From NCBI RefSeq assembly GCF_012927085.1, contig NZ_JABBFX010000001.1, positions 620,001-684,000 on the forward strand: a DNA stretch of 64,000 nt, in the 5' to 3' direction. The DNA is from Ramlibacter agri (GTDB taxonomy: Bacteria > Pseudomonadota > Gammaproteobacteria > Burkholderiales > Burkholderiaceae_C). Under the pieces are notes generated by a model that was not told the origin of the DNA, searched no databases, and was given only the letters and a program-made list of their open reading frames with translations. Shown one piece after another: positions 24,299-34,683 of the stretch; position 1 is the first letter of the stretch; every line of letters starts with the position of its first letter. Made by a program: the position numbers and the translations under genes.

Positions 24299-27082
24299 TC
24301 AGCCGAAGACGTGCTGCCAGAGGGCCTGGATCGCCTTGCGCTCCGGCTGCAGCAGTTCCTCCGCCACCTGGGTCGATTCTTCGTTCAGGCGCGCGTGGTG
24401 CTGGCAGCGGCGCAGCTCGCGGTAGGCGGACGCCGCCGCCTGGCCGACGCCGGCCGGCAGCAGCCCGACCTGTTCGGCGCGCTGCAGCAGCGCGATGTTG
24501 CCGACATTGGGACGCAGCTCGGGATGCGGGCCGGACTGCGACAGCACCAGGAACTGCACGGCGAACTCGGCGTCCACCATGCCCCCCGGGCTGTGCTTCA
24601 GGTCGAAGCGGCCGGCCTTCACCGGGTGCGCGCTGCGCACCTTGTCGCGCATGGCGGTGATCTCGTCGTGCAGCGCCTTCACGTCGCGCGGCGCGGTGAT
24701 CACGGCTTCGCGCACGCCTTCGAAACGCGGACGCAAGGTCTCCAGCCCCAGCACGAAACGCGCGCGCGTCATGGCCTGGTGTTCCCAGGTCCAGGCGGTG
24801 TTGCTGCCGCGGCCCTGCTGGTAGTTCTCGAAGGCGTGGAAGGTGGTGATCAGCAGGCCCGAACTGCCATTGGGGCGCAGCGCGGTGTCGATCTCGAACA
24901 GGTCGCCTTCGGCGGTCTTGGTCGACAGCCAGTTGATCAGCTTGCGGACGAACGCCGCATACGCATCGGGCGCGCGCTCGTCCTCGTCCTCGTAGACGAA
25001 CACGATGTCCAGGTCGCTGCCGTAGCCCAGTTCCTTGCCGCCCAGTTTGCCGTAGCCGATGATCGCGAACAGCGGCTCGTCGCGGTGCCGCTGCTTCAGC
25101 CGCTGCCAGCACCATTTCGCCGTGACCCGCAGCGTGGCGTCGGCCAGCGCGCTCAGTTCGTCGGCCACCTGTTCCACCGTCAGCACGCCCTCGACGTCGC
25201 GCGCCAACGTGCGGAACAACTCCGCATGGTGCGCGCGGCGCAGCAGGTTCAGCAAGGTCTCGTCGTCGTCCTCGCCGGTGATCTGGACCGAGCGGAAGCG
25301 GTGTTCCAGCTCGCGCTCGAAATCGGCGGCGCTGAAGCGGTCGGTGAGCAGGCCGTCGCTGGCCAGTTCGTCGATGACGCCCGGGTGCTGCATCAGGTAG
25401 CGCGCCGGCCAGCGCGCCGCGCCCAGCACGCGCAGCAGGCGCTCGTGCACCGCGGGCCGCTCCACCAGCAGGGCGAGATAGCTTTCGCGCCGCAGCAGCG
25501 GCTCGATCCAGTCGGCCATGCGCAGCGCGGCGTCGTCGGTGACACGCCGCTCTTCCAGCCATTGCGCGGTGCGCGCGAGCAGGCGCGTGAGGCGGGCGCG
25601 CGCGTCGTCTCGCAGGGCCACTACGCGCGGATGCTGGCGCCAGTGTTCGACGCGGTAGCGCAGCTGCGCCGGCAATTGCTCCAGCAGCTGGTCGAGGTCC
25701 GGCGGCGGCTGGCGGCCGTTGCCGTTGCGCGGCCCGCTGCAGGACTTGCACTCGGTGCTGCCACCCAGCAGCTTGTCGAACTCCTCGGCCACCAGTTCGC
25801 GGTGGCCATCCAGTTCGTGCAGGAAGGGGCAGGGCTCGGCATAGCCCATGGTGTGCGCGATCCAGGCGAGGTCGCCATCGTCGTCGTCGCGGCAGCCATT
25901 GGGCAGCACGTGCGTCTGCTGGTCGTCCAGGTACTGGATGCGGTGTTCGACGCGGCGCAGGAAGGTATAGGCCGCGGCCAGCGCCTGCGCGGTGGCTTCG
26001 GACATCAGGCCCGCCACCGACAGCCGCTGCAGCGCCTGCAGCGTGGGCCGCGTGCGCAGCTCCGGGAACTGGCCGCCGCGCACCACCTGCAGCAATTGCA
26101 CGGTGAACTCGATCTCGCGGATGCCGCCGCGCGACAGCTTGACGTCATTGGCGCGCTCGGGCCGGCCGGCGGCGCGCTTGGACGCGTGTTCCCGGATCTG
26201 GCGGTGCAGCACCCGCAGCGCGTCGAACACCGCGTAATCGAGGTAGCGGCGGAACACGAAGGGCAGGATCACCTGGCGCATGCCCTGCGCGGAGCCGTCC
26301 TCGATGGCGGAGCGCGGCGCCACCACGCGGCTCTTCATCCAGGCGAAGCGCTCCCACTCGCGGCCCTGCACCTGGAAGTAATCCTCCAGCGCGCCCAGCG
26401 ACACGGCCGATGGGCCGGAGTTGCCGTTGGGACGCAGCGCGAGGTCGACGCGGAACACGAAGCCATGCTCGGTCACGTCGCCGATCAGGCCGTAGATGGC
26501 CTTCACCGCCTTGGCGAAATACTCGTGGTTGCTGATGCGCCCGCGGCCGTCGGTGCTGCCTTCGGTCTCGCCGTCCTCTTCGTAGACGTAGACCAGGTCG
26601 ATGTCGCTGGACACGTTCAGCTCGCGCGCGCCCAGCTTGCCCATGCCCACCACCCACAGCTGCGAGCGCCGGCCGTCGGCCGTGCGCGGCGCGCCATGCA
26701 CCAGGTCGAGGTCGGCGAAGGCTTGGATGCAGGCCGTGTCGAGCGCGAACTCGGCGAGCTCCGTCACCGCGCAGGTGATGGTGGCCAGCGGCGAGCGCTG
26801 GTCGCAATCGAGCACGATCAGCCGCTCCATGACCAACTGGCGCAACACGCGCAGCGACGAGGGCACGTCAAATCCGCGTGAACCGCGTAACGCTTCGTAG
26901 GCCTGCGCCATGGTGGACCGCGTGGGCGGCCCCGGCGGCAGCAGCGCCAGTTCGCCCGCGTAGCGGCGCCGCAGCCGCTGGGCGAAACGCGAATAGGAGG
27001 AAAGCGGCGGCTGCGCCTGCGCGCCCGCGGCCGATGAAACTTCGCCTTCGTGGCCTGATCCCAGCGCAGCGCCGAGGCTCAT
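24299..27082 (-). CDS. glnE: Glutamine synthetase adenylyltransferase/adenylyl-removing enzyme
   Basis: A 927-residue bifunctional enzyme that adenylylates glutamine synthetase when nitrogen is rich and removes the AMP when it is scarce, under PII control. Two nucleotidyltransferase domains are visible: GKLGARELNVSSDIDLVYVY near 148-167 (adenylyl removase) and GKLGGKELGYGSDLDIVFVY near 680-699 (adenylyl transferase), each followed by the RPNG(N/S)SG block. Slightly shorter than E. coli GlnE (946). The ATG at 27082 is 22 bp from divergent yhdP, so the promoters of each gene must lie near or within the other gene's 5' end. Confidence 0.97.
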   Translation of the reverse strand: MSLGAALGSGHEGEVSSAAGAQAQPPLSSYSRFAQRLRRRYAGELALLPPGPPTRSTMAQAYEALRGSRGFDVPSSLRVLRQLVMERLIVLDCDQRSPLATITCAVTELAEFALDTACIQAFADLDLVHGAPRTADGRRSQLWVVGMGKLGARELNVSSDIDLVYVYEEDGETEGSTDGRGRISNHEYFAKAVKAIYGLIGDVTEHGFVFRVDLALRPNGNSGPSAVSLGALEDYFQVQGREWERFAWMKSRVVAPRSAIEDGSAQGMRQVILPFVFRRYLDYAVFDALRVLHRQIREHASKRAAGRPERANDVKLSRGGIREIEFTVQLLQVVRGGQFPELRTRPTLQALQRLSVAGLMSEATAQALAAAYTFLRRVEHRIQYLDDQQTHVLPNGCRDDDDGDLAWIAHTMGYAEPCPFLHELDGHRELVAEEFDKLLGGSTECKSCSGPRNGNGRQPPPDLDQLLEQLPAQLRYRVEHWRQHPRVVALRDDARARLTRLLARTAQWLEERRVTDDAALRMADWIEPLLRRESYLALLVERPAVHERLLRVLGAARWPARYLMQHPGVIDELASDGLLTDRFSAADFERELEHRFRSVQITGEDDDETLLNLLRRAHHAELFRTLARDVEGVLTVEQVADELSALADATLRVTAKWCWQRLKQRHRDEPLFAIIGYGKLGGKELGYGSDLDIVFVYEDEDERAPDAYAAFVRKLINWLSTKTAEGDLFEIDTALRPNGSSGLLITTFHAFENYQQGRGSNTAWTWEHQAMTRARFVLGLETLRPRFEGVREAVITAPRDVKALHDEITAMRDKVRSAHPVKAGRFDLKHSPGGMVDAEFAVQFLVLSQSGPHPELRPNVGNIALLQRAEQVGLLPAGVGQAAASAYRELRRCQHHARLNEESTQVAEELLQPERKAIQALWQHVFG

Positions 27083-27104
27083 AATCCTGCAAGTCCCTTA
27101 TTCG

Positions 27105-30100
27105 ATGAACGCCACACCGACTCGTCCTTCACGGTCGCTCAAGCTGTTTGCCGCGGCCGTGAAGTGGTCGCTTTGGCTGCTGCTGGCCGCTTCGCTCCTG
27201 CTGGCAGCGGCATGGGGCGCGCTCCACGCGTGGATTGTGCCGCGAATCGGCGAATTCCGCCCCGCGCTGGAATTGCGGGCCAGCCAGGTCCTGGGGGTAC
27301 CCGTTCGCATCGGGGGCATGAGCGCCCGCAGCGAAGGCCTCATTCCCTCCTTCGAATTGCAGGACGTCGTGCTGCTGGATCCCAAGGGGCGCGAGGCCTT
27401 GCGCCTGCCGCTGGTGGTGGGCGCGCTGTCGCCCCGGTCGGTGTGGAACCTGGGTTTCGAACAGCTCTATATCCACGCGCCGCGCTTGGACATTCGGCGC
27501 ACCGCGGACGGCCATTTCTTCGTCGGCGGCCTGGATTTCGCGCGCAGCAGCGACAACGCCGGCCGCGCCGCCGACTGGTTCTTCCGCCAGGGCGAATTCG
27601 TGATCCAGGGCGGGACGATTTCCTGGACCGATGAAATGCGGCGCGCTCCGACCCTGGCGCTGCAGGAAGTGGATTTCGTCGTGCGCAACCAGGGCCGCGG
27701 CCACGCGATCCGCCTGGACGCGACGCCGCCTGCCGGCTGGGGCTCGCGCTTCACGCTGGCCGCGCAGTTCCGCCAGCCGCTGCTGTCGGCGCATCCTGGC
27801 CAGTGGCAGCAGTGGAGCGGCGAGATGCATGCGGATTTCTCCGCCGTCGATCTGTCGCAGCTGCGCCACCACGCGGACCTCGGCGTCGACATCACGCAAG
27901 GCCATGGCCGGGTGCGGGCCTGGGCCGACGTGGTCCGCGGGCAACTGGTGGGCGGCACGGCGGACGTGGTGCTGGCGGACGTGAACGCGCGGCTCGCGCC
28001 CGACCTCGAACCGCTCGCCTTGCAATCGGTCTCGGGCCGCGTCGGCGGCAAGCGCCTGGCCCAGGGTTTCCAGCTGGAGACGCACGACCTGGAGTTCGTC
28101 ACGCAGGACGGCCTGCGCTGGCCGGGCGGCAACTTCGCGCTGAACTGGACCCCGGCCCAGGGCCAGCAGGCGGAGCGCGGCGAACTGAAGGCCGACCGGC
28201 TCGATCTCGGCGCGCTGAGCCAGGTGGCCAGCCGCCTGCCGCTCGGCACGCCGACGCACGCGGCGCTGCAGGCCTACAAGCCGCAGGGCTTGGTGGACAC
28301 GCTGCAGGCGCGCTGGCAGGGCCCGGTCGGCGCGCTGCAGTCGTATGAAGTGCGTGGCCGCGCGAGCCGCCTGGAAGTGGCGGCGCAGGCGGACCACGCC
28401 GGCCACACCGGCATCCCCGGCGTGCGCGGCGCCAGCATGGACTTCGAGCTGACGCAGGCCGGTGGCCACGCCAAGCTCAACATCGCCCGGGGCGCACTCG
28501 ATTTCCCCGGCGTGTTCGAGCAGGCCGTGATCCCGGTGGACCGGCTGGCCGGCGAGCTGCAGTGGCAGGTGAATGGCCCCAGCATCAACCTGAGCGTCAA
28601 CAACCTGAAGTTCGCCAACGCCGATGCGGAAGGCGAGGCCCAGGCCAGCTGGCGCACCGGTGACACGGCGAAGGGGCAGCCGCGCTTTCCCGGCACGCTG
28701 GACCTGCAGGGCAACCTGGGCCGCGCCGACGGTGCGCGGGTCTGGCGTTACCTGCCGCTGGGCGTGCCGAAGGAAGCGCGCGACTACGTGCAGGACAGCG
28801 TGGCCAGCGGCCTGGCCACCAGCACCAAGTTCAAGGTGAAGGGCGACCTGCGCAAGTTCCCCTGGCCGGACAACCGCGACGGCGAGTTCCTGATCTCGGC
28901 GCAGGTGAAGGACGTGCAGTTCGCCTATGTGCCGCGCCGCCTGCAGCAAGGGCCGGTGGCCTGGCCGGCGCTGACGCAGCTGGCCGGCGAGCTGGTGTTC
29001 CAGGGCGACGGCATGGCGGTCAAGGGCGCGAGCGGGCGGCTGGCCGGCACGCAGCGGCTCGCGTTCAAGGCGAACGCGCAGATTCCCGACTTCCGCCAGA
29101 CCCGGGTGGACGTGCACGGCGACATCCGCGGCCCGCTGTCCGAGGCGCTGGGCGTCGTCAACAACTCGCCCATCAACGGTTTCGTCAACCAGGCGCTGGC
29201 GCACAGCACCGGCAATGGCGACGCCGTCGTCGGCCTGCACCTGGACCTGCCGGTGGACCAGATCGCGCGCAGCCAGGTGCAGGGCACGGTCACGCTGGCC
29301 GGCAACGACATCCAGCTGTCGCCGGACAGCCCCGCGCTGGCGCGCACGCGCGGCACCGTGCTGTTCTCGGACAAGGGCTTCCAGGTGGTGGGCGCGACGG
29401 CCCGTGCCCTGGGCGGCGACCTGAAGCTGGAGGGCGGCAGCCGCAACGGCAACAACGGCGAAGCCATGGTGGTGCAGTTGCGCGCGCAGGGCACGGCCAC
29501 CGCCGAAGGCCTGCGCCAGGCGCGCGAGCTGGGCTTCGTCGCGCGGCTCGCGCAGGGCATGCAAGGGTCGGCCGGCTACCAGCTCACGCTGGGCTTCCGC
29601 CGCGGCCAGCCCGAGGTGCTGGTCACCAGCAACCTGCAAGGCATGGCGCTGGACCTGCCGGCACCCCTGGGCAAGACCGCCGAAGCGGTGTTGCCGCTGA
29701 AGTACGAGACCGCGCTGACGCGCGAGTCGCTGGCCGCGCCGCCAGGCCAGAAGCTGCAGGAGTTGCTGACCTTGGAACTGGGCCGCCTGGGCGGCGTGAG
29801 CTACCTGCGCGAACTGGGCCCGGGCGACCCGCAGGTGCTGCGCGGCGCCATCGCGCTGGGGCTGGGGCCGGGCGAGACCGTGGTGCTGCCGGACCAGGGC
29901 GTCACGGCCAATGTGCAGCTCGGGAATTTCGACGTGGGCGCGTGGCAACGGGCGCTGACGCGCGTGTTCGGCGCCGAGACCACGACGCCCAACGCGGTCG
30001 CGGCCACCGACGGCGCGTCCTCCAGCTCCAGCGGTTACCTGCCCACGGTGGCGGCCCTGCGCGCGCGCCAACTGGTGGTGCAAGGGCGCACGCTGCACAA

Positions 30101-31154
30101 CCTGGTGGCAGGCGCGTCGCGCGACGGCAGCGCCTGGCGCGGCAACGTCACCGCCGACGAACTCAATGGCTATGTCGAATGGCGTCCGGGCCAGAACGGC
30201 GGCCGCGTCATGGCGCGGCTGGCGCGCCTGAACATCGCCGCCTCGCAGGCCAGCCAGGTCGAGTCCCTGCTGGACAAGCAACCGGACAGCAGCATCCCGG
30301 CGCTGGACGTGGTGGTCGATGAGTTCGAGTTGAAGGGCCGCAAGCTGGGCCGGCTCGAAATCGACGCCGCCAATCGCGGCCCGCGCGATTGGCGTCTCAA
30401 CAAGCTGGCGCTCAACACGCCCGACGCGCAGTTCACCGCCTCGGGCGCCTGGGCAGCCATGCGTCCTGCCGACCCGCGACGCACGGTGATGAAGTTCAAG
30501 CTGGACATCGCCGATGCCGGCGAATTGCTGAACCGCTTCGGCATGCCCGGCGTCATCCGCGGCGGCCGCGGCACGATGGACGGCAACGTCTCCTGGGCCG
30601 GCTCGCCGCTGGCGCTGGAGATTCCCACGCTCACCGGCGGCTTCAACATCAACGTCGAGAACGGCCAGTTCCTCAAGGCCGACCCGGGGCTGGCCAAGCT
30701 GCTGGGTGTGCTGAGCCTGCAGACCCTGCCGCGCCGGCTGACGCTGGATTTCCGCGACGTGTTCAGCGCCGGCTTCCAGTTCGACTTCGTGCGCGGCGAC
30801 CTGACCATCGACCAGGGCATCGCGGCGACCAACAACCTGCAGATGAAGGGCGTGAACGCCGCCGTGCTGATGGAAGGCAAAGCCGACATCGCGCGCGAGA
30901 CGCAGGACCTGAAGGTGCTGGTGATCCCCGAGATCAATGCCGGCACCGCATCGCTGGTCGCCGGCGTCATCAACCCGGCGATCGGGCTCGGCACCTTCCT
31001 GGCGCAGATGTTCCTGCGGCAGCCGCTGATGCGGGCCGCGACCCAGGAGTTTCACATTGACGGCACCTGGACCGACCCGCGCGTCACGCGCGTCGGCCGC
31101 CAGCCCGCATCGCCAGCCCAGGCCGACGCCAATACGTCACCCACGGCGCGGTGA
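27105..31154 (+). CDS. yhdP: YhdP family AsmA-like envelope protein
   Basis: A 1349-residue protein with one N-terminal membrane anchor (about 18-38) and a very long periplasmic part made of repeated beta-strand segments, the AsmA-like/chorein-like architecture. The C-terminal block around GMPGVIRGGRGTMDGNVSW and the tail ending in VAGVINPAIGLGTFLAQ are typical of YhdP. YhdP, TamB and YdbH carry phospholipid between the inner and outer membranes. Length is close to E. coli YhdP (1266). The nitrilase-family gene follows after 37 bp and is probably co-transcribed. Confidence 0.93.
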   Translation: MNATPTRPSRSLKLFAAAVKWSLWLLLAASLLLAAAWGALHAWIVPRIGEFRPALELRASQVLGVPVRIGGMSARSEGLIPSFELQDVVLLDPKGREALRLPLVVGALSPRSVWNLGFEQLYIHAPRLDIRRTADGHFFVGGLDFARSSDNAGRAADWFFRQGEFVIQGGTISWTDEMRRAPTLALQEVDFVVRNQGRGHAIRLDATPPAGWGSRFTLAAQFRQPLLSAHPGQWQQWSGEMHADFSAVDLSQLRHHADLGVDITQGHGRVRAWADVVRGQLVGGTADVVLADVNARLAPDLEPLALQSVSGRVGGKRLAQGFQLETHDLEFVTQDGLRWPGGNFALNWTPAQGQQAERGELKADRLDLGALSQVASRLPLGTPTHAALQAYKPQGLVDTLQARWQGPVGALQSYEVRGRASRLEVAAQADHAGHTGIPGVRGASMDFELTQAGGHAKLNIARGALDFPGVFEQAVIPVDRLAGELQWQVNGPSINLSVNNLKFANADAEGEAQASWRTGDTAKGQPRFPGTLDLQGNLGRADGARVWRYLPLGVPKEARDYVQDSVASGLATSTKFKVKGDLRKFPWPDNRDGEFLISAQVKDVQFAYVPRRLQQGPVAWPALTQLAGELVFQGDGMAVKGASGRLAGTQRLAFKANAQIPDFRQTRVDVHGDIRGPLSEALGVVNNSPINGFVNQALAHSTGNGDAVVGLHLDLPVDQIARSQVQGTVTLAGNDIQLSPDSPALARTRGTVLFSDKGFQVVGATARALGGDLKLEGGSRNGNNGEAMVVQLRAQGTATAEGLRQARELGFVARLAQGMQGSAGYQLTLGFRRGQPEVLVTSNLQGMALDLPAPLGKTAEAVLPLKYETALTRESLAAPPGQKLQELLTLELGRLGGVSYLRELGPGDPQVLRGAIALGLGPGETVVLPDQGVTANVQLGNFDVGAWQRALTRVFGAETTTPNAVAATDGASSSSSGYLPTVAALRARQLVVQGRTLHNLVAGASRDGSAWRGNVTADELNGYVEWRPGQNGGRVMARLARLNIAASQASQVESLLDKQPDSSIPALDVVVDEFELKGRKLGRLEIDAANRGPRDWRLNKLALNTPDAQFTASGAWAAMRPADPRRTVMKFKLDIADAGELLNRFGMPGVIRGGRGTMDGNVSWAGSPLALEIPTLTGGFNINVENGQFLKADPGLAKLLGVLSLQTLPRRLTLDFRDVFSAGFQFDFVRGDLTIDQGIAATNNLQMKGVNAAVLMEGKADIARETQDLKVLVIPEINAGTASLVAGVINPAIGLGTFLAQMFLRQPLMRAATQEFHIDGTWTDPRVTRVGRQPASPAQADANTSPTAR

Positions 31155-31191
31155 TTGGCCGTCGTGCCACACTGGCATGGAAGGATCTGCC

Positions 31192-32001
31192 ATGAAAATC
31201 GCCGCCCTGCAAACCGTCTCCAGCGCCAATCTGGCCGCCAATCTCGACACCGCGCGCCAGCTCCTGGCCGACGCTGCCGCACAAGGCGCCGAGCTCGCCG
31301 TGCTGCCGGAATACTTCTGCCTCATGGGCCACCGCGACACCGACAAGCTCGCCGTGCGCGAAGCCTTCGGCGAGGGCGAGGTGCAGGGCTTCCTGGCCCG
31401 CACGGCGCGCGAGCTGGGGCTGTGGATCGTCGGCGGCACTTTGCCGCTCGCCGCGGGCGACAGCAGCCACGTGCGCAACACCAGCCTGGCCTTCTCGCCG
31501 CAGGGCGAATGCGTGGCGCGCTACGACAAGATCCACCTGTTCAAGTTCGACAACGGGCGCGAGCAGTATGACGAGTCCCGCGTCATCGAGGCCGGCCAGA
31601 CGCCGCGGTCCTTCACGCTGCCCTCGCGCGACGGCCATGCCTGGAACATCGGCCTGACGGTCTGCTACGACCTGCGCTTCCCCGAGCTGTACCGGACGCT
31701 GGGCGCGGACCTGCTGCTGGTGCCGAGCGCCTTCACCTTCACCACCGGCCAGGCCCACTGGGAGCTGCTGCTGCGCGCGCGCGCCGTGGAGAACCTGGCC
31801 TACGTCTGTGCGCCGGCGCAAGGCGGCAAGCACGAGAACGGCCGCCGCACCTGGGGCCACTCGATGATCGTCGATCCCTGGGGCGCCGTGCTGGCGCAGC
31901 GCGAGGCCGAAGGCGCCGGCGTGGTGTTGGCGGACATCGACGTCGCGCGCATCGCGCAGGTGCGGCAGCAGTTGCCTGCCCTGGAGCACCGCGTCCTGTG
32001 A
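31192..32001 (+). CDS. Carbon-nitrogen hydrolase (NIT2-like amidase)
   Basis: A 269-residue nitrilase-superfamily enzyme with a complete Glu-Lys-Cys triad: E40 in LAVLPEYF, K113 in RYDKIHLF and C158 in TVCYDLRFPELYR. Conservation with omega-amidase or deaminated-glutathione amidase (Nit1/NIT2) subgroups is good; both hydrolyse small amides, and Nit1-type enzymes destroy deaminated glutathione. Cytosolic. ATG 31192 is preferred because GGAAGGA lies 8 bases upstream and MKIAALQ is the family start. It follows yhdP, a common order in this lineage. Confidence 0.92.
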   Translation: MKIAALQTVSSANLAANLDTARQLLADAAAQGAELAVLPEYFCLMGHRDTDKLAVREAFGEGEVQGFLARTARELGLWIVGGTLPLAAGDSSHVRNTSLAFSPQGECVARYDKIHLFKFDNGREQYDESRVIEAGQTPRSFTLPSRDGHAWNIGLTVCYDLRFPELYRTLGADLLLVPSAFTFTTGQAHWELLLRARAVENLAYVCAPAQGGKHENGRRTWGHSMIVDPWGAVLAQREAEGAGVVLADIDVARIAQVRQQLPALEHRVL

Positions 32002-32008
32002 GCGCCTG

Positions 32009-34045
32009 GTGACCAGCCATTTCGTCCCCGCCACGCCCTTCGGCCGCCGCCGGCTCACCAGCTGGCGGCGCTGGTCGCTGTGGGCGCTGCTGGGCGTGCT
32101 GGTCGTGGGCCTGCTGGTCACGCTGGTGTACCTGGCCTCGCGTTACGAGGCGAGCCAGGCGCAGAGCGCGGTGGAGCGCGACGTCGCCGATGCGCTGAGC
32201 GACATCCGCTCGGCGCTGACGCGCAACGTCCAGACGCTGCAGGCCCTGCAGGCCGGCCAGTTCAACCGCGAGGAGTGGCAGCAGGAGGCGAACAAGCTGC
32301 TGCGCGACAACCGCGAATGGGTGCGCATCGAATGGCGCAGCCCGCAGCTCGCCGTGCTCAGCGCGGCCGACACGCCTTACCGGCCTCCGGTGTTCGCGCG
32401 CTTCGAGCGCGACAACTCGCTGCCCGAAGTGCAGCAGGCCTGCACCACCGCCCGCCACATCAGCAGCCCCGCCTACGCGCGCAGCCACTTCGTGCCGCAG
32501 GCCGACGGCACCGGCCTGGAGCTGCTGGAGCTGTGCCTGCCGGAGGTGAGCGGCGGCCGCGTCACCGGCTACCTGGTGGCGACCTATTCGCTCGGCGAGC
32601 TGCTGGCCAGCCGCATCGGCCCGCAGCTGGGACGCAGCCAGGAGATCTCCTTCACCGAGGCCGACGGCACGCGCCTGGCGATGCACGGCCTCGCGCGGCG
32701 CGGCAGCCGCGTTTTCACCGCGCAGCAGCTGCTGGACCTGCCGGGCAGCACGATGGTGTTGCGCATGGACAGCTGGCGCGCCAACCCGGACGTGTTCCCC
32801 AACGTGCTGACGGCGCTGGTCACGGTGATGTCGATCGCGCTGGTGACCGTGTTGTTCATGCTGGGACACGACACGCGCCGCCGCCTGCGCGTGGAGCAGG
32901 ACCTGGCCGACGCGCTGGCCTTCCGCAAGGCGATGGAAGACTCGCTGGTCACCGGCCTGCGCGCGCGCGACCTGGAGGGCCGCACGACCTACGTGAACCC
33001 GGCCTTCTGCCAGATGGTGGGCTTCTCGCAGGACGAATTGCTGGGACTGGAGGCGCCCGCGCCCTACTGGCCGCCGGAGCGTGCCGAGGAATACCGCCGG
33101 CGCCAGCAGGTGCGCCTGACCGGCGGCAACCGGCCGCCGCGCGAAGGCTTCGAGTCGGTCTTCATGCGCAAGGACGGCACCCGCATCCCTGTGCTGATCA
33201 TCGAAGCGCCGTTGATCAACGCGCATGGTCTGCAGACCGGCTGGATGAGCGCGGTGCTGGACATCAGCGAGCAGCGCCGCGTCGAGGAGCTGTCGCGCGC
33301 CAGCCAGGAAAGGCTGCAGGCGACGGCCCGCCTGGCCACCGTCGGCGAAATGGCTTCCTTGCTGAGCCACGAGCTGAACCAGCCGCTGGCCGCGATCTCC
33401 AGCTACGCCACCGGCTCCATCAACCTGTTGGCGGAATCGCCCGCGCATTCGGACGACCTGCAGCTGGCGCTGAAGCGCATCGCGCAGCAGGCCGAGCGCG
33501 CCGGCCGCGTCATCAAGAGCGTGCACGACTTCGTGCGGCGGCGCGACCAGGCCCGCGAACCGGTGGCGCCGGCCTTGCTGGTCGACGCCATCCTGCCGCT
33601 GGTGAACCTGCAGGCGCGCAAGCTGGGCGTGCGGGTGGAAAGCCGCGTGCCCGAGGACCTGCCGCGCGTGCTGTGCGACCGCACGATGGTGGAGCAGGTG
33701 CTGCTGAACCTGGCGCGCAACGCGATGCAGGCGATGGACGAAGCGCGCGTGGCCCAGCCTTCGCTGCTGTTGCAGGCGCGCATCGCCGGCACCTCCGAAA
33801 TCGGCAAGCGCTGGCTGGAGTTCTCGGTGGCCGACGTCGGCCCGGGCATCCCGGAGGAAGTGAAGACGCAGCTGTTCACGCCCTTCTTCACCACCAAGGC
33901 CGAGGGCATGGGGCTGGGCCTCAGCCTCTGCCGTACGGTGGTCGAACAGCACGGTGGCTACCTCGTGTTCGAGCCGAACCTGCCGCAAGGTACGATCTTC
34001 CGCTTCACCCTGCCGGCGCAGCCGGCCTTCCCTGCCCGAACCTGA
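32009..34045 (+). CDS. PAS-domain sensor histidine kinase
   Basis: A 678-residue membrane kinase starting at GTG. Two membrane helices (about 20-45 and 265-290) flank a periplasmic sensor domain. A PAS domain (about 305-425) contains the NPAFCQMVGFSQDELLG block, then HisKA with the phosphoacceptor H454 in LLSHELNQPLAAISSYA, and a HATPase with NLARNAMQAMDEA and GPGIPEE / GMGLGLSLC boxes. The ELNQPL dimerisation helix places it among FixL/DctB-like kinases. The signal is unknown. Its TGA shares one base with the ATG of the response regulator gene (TGATG). Confidence 0.93.
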   Translation: MTSHFVPATPFGRRRLTSWRRWSLWALLGVLVVGLLVTLVYLASRYEASQAQSAVERDVADALSDIRSALTRNVQTLQALQAGQFNREEWQQEANKLLRDNREWVRIEWRSPQLAVLSAADTPYRPPVFARFERDNSLPEVQQACTTARHISSPAYARSHFVPQADGTGLELLELCLPEVSGGRVTGYLVATYSLGELLASRIGPQLGRSQEISFTEADGTRLAMHGLARRGSRVFTAQQLLDLPGSTMVLRMDSWRANPDVFPNVLTALVTVMSIALVTVLFMLGHDTRRRLRVEQDLADALAFRKAMEDSLVTGLRARDLEGRTTYVNPAFCQMVGFSQDELLGLEAPAPYWPPERAEEYRRRQQVRLTGGNRPPREGFESVFMRKDGTRIPVLIIEAPLINAHGLQTGWMSAVLDISEQRRVEELSRASQERLQATARLATVGEMASLLSHELNQPLAAISSYATGSINLLAESPAHSDDLQLALKRIAQQAERAGRVIKSVHDFVRRRDQAREPVAPALLVDAILPLVNLQARKLGVRVESRVPEDLPRVLCDRTMVEQVLLNLARNAMQAMDEARVAQPSLLLQARIAGTSEIGKRWLEFSVADVGPGIPEEVKTQLFTPFFTTKAEGMGLGLSLCRTVVEQHGGYLVFEPNLPQGTIFRFTLPAQPAFPART

Positions 34046-34671
34046 TGCAACCCGCTGCCGATGCCACCGTATTCATCGTCGACGACGACGCCGGCGTGCG
34101 CGAGGCGCTCGCCTGGCTGCTGCGCTCGCGCCGCCTGCTGTCGGCCGCCTATGCGAGCGCGGAGGAGTTCGATGCCATGCTGGCCACCGGTTTCCGTCCC
34201 TCGCAGGCCTGCTGCCTGCTGCTGGACGTGCGCATGCCGGGCATGAGCGGGCTGGCGCTGTTCGAGCGCCTGGCCGAGCGCAACCTGGTGCAGGCGATGC
34301 CGGTCATCTTCCTCACCGGCCATGCCGACGTGCCGACGGCGGTGGACATGGTCAAGCGCGGCGCCTTCGACTTCTGCGAAAAGCCGTTCTCGGACAACGC
34401 GCTGGTGGACCGCATCGAGGAGGCGCTGCGCAAGTCGGGCGAAGTGCTGGCGGCGCAGCGCGCCAAGGGCGAGCTGCAGACGCGCCTGGCCGATCTCACC
34501 GAGCGCGAACGCGACGTGATGGAACTGGTGGCCAAGGGCCTGCCGAACAAGCTGATCGCCGACCAGCTGGCGATCAGCGTGCGCACGGTGGAAGTGCACC
34601 GCGCGCGGGTGTTCGACAAGATGGAAGTGAAGTCCGCGGTGGAACTGGCGAACCTCCTGCGGACGCTTTGA
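34045..34671 (+). CDS. FixJ-type response regulator (LuxR family)
   Basis: A 208-residue regulator paired with the kinase just upstream. The receiver domain (1-120) has the acidic pair D13-D14, phospho-acceptor D61 in LLLDVRMPGMSG, the signalling Thr in FLTGHAD and the Lys in FCEKPF. The output domain (about 140-208) is a GerE/LuxR helix-turn-helix: LTERERDVMELVAKGLPNKL and SVRTVEVHRARVFDKM. Members such as FixJ, TtrR and TodT activate transcription when phosphorylated. No obvious target lies next door, since a repeat follows directly. Confidence 0.94.
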   Translation: MQPAADATVFIVDDDAGVREALAWLLRSRRLLSAAYASAEEFDAMLATGFRPSQACCLLLDVRMPGMSGLALFERLAERNLVQAMPVIFLTGHADVPTAVDMVKRGAFDFCEKPFSDNALVDRIEEALRKSGEVLAAQRAKGELQTRLADLTERERDVMELVAKGLPNKLIADQLAISVRTVEVHRARVFDKMEVKSAVELANLLRTL

Positions 34672-34683
34672 AGGCGGATAGCT

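Noticed and set aside
27129..31055. A 1308-codon minus-strand open frame opposite yhdP
   Set aside because: It is a shadow of the yhdP gene with low-complexity His/Gln/Arg-rich translation. The sense frame has the membrane anchor and family blocks.
31739..33988. A 749-codon minus-strand open frame opposite the sensor kinase
   Set aside because: It is a shadow of the kinase gene; no signal peptide, motif or SD fits it.
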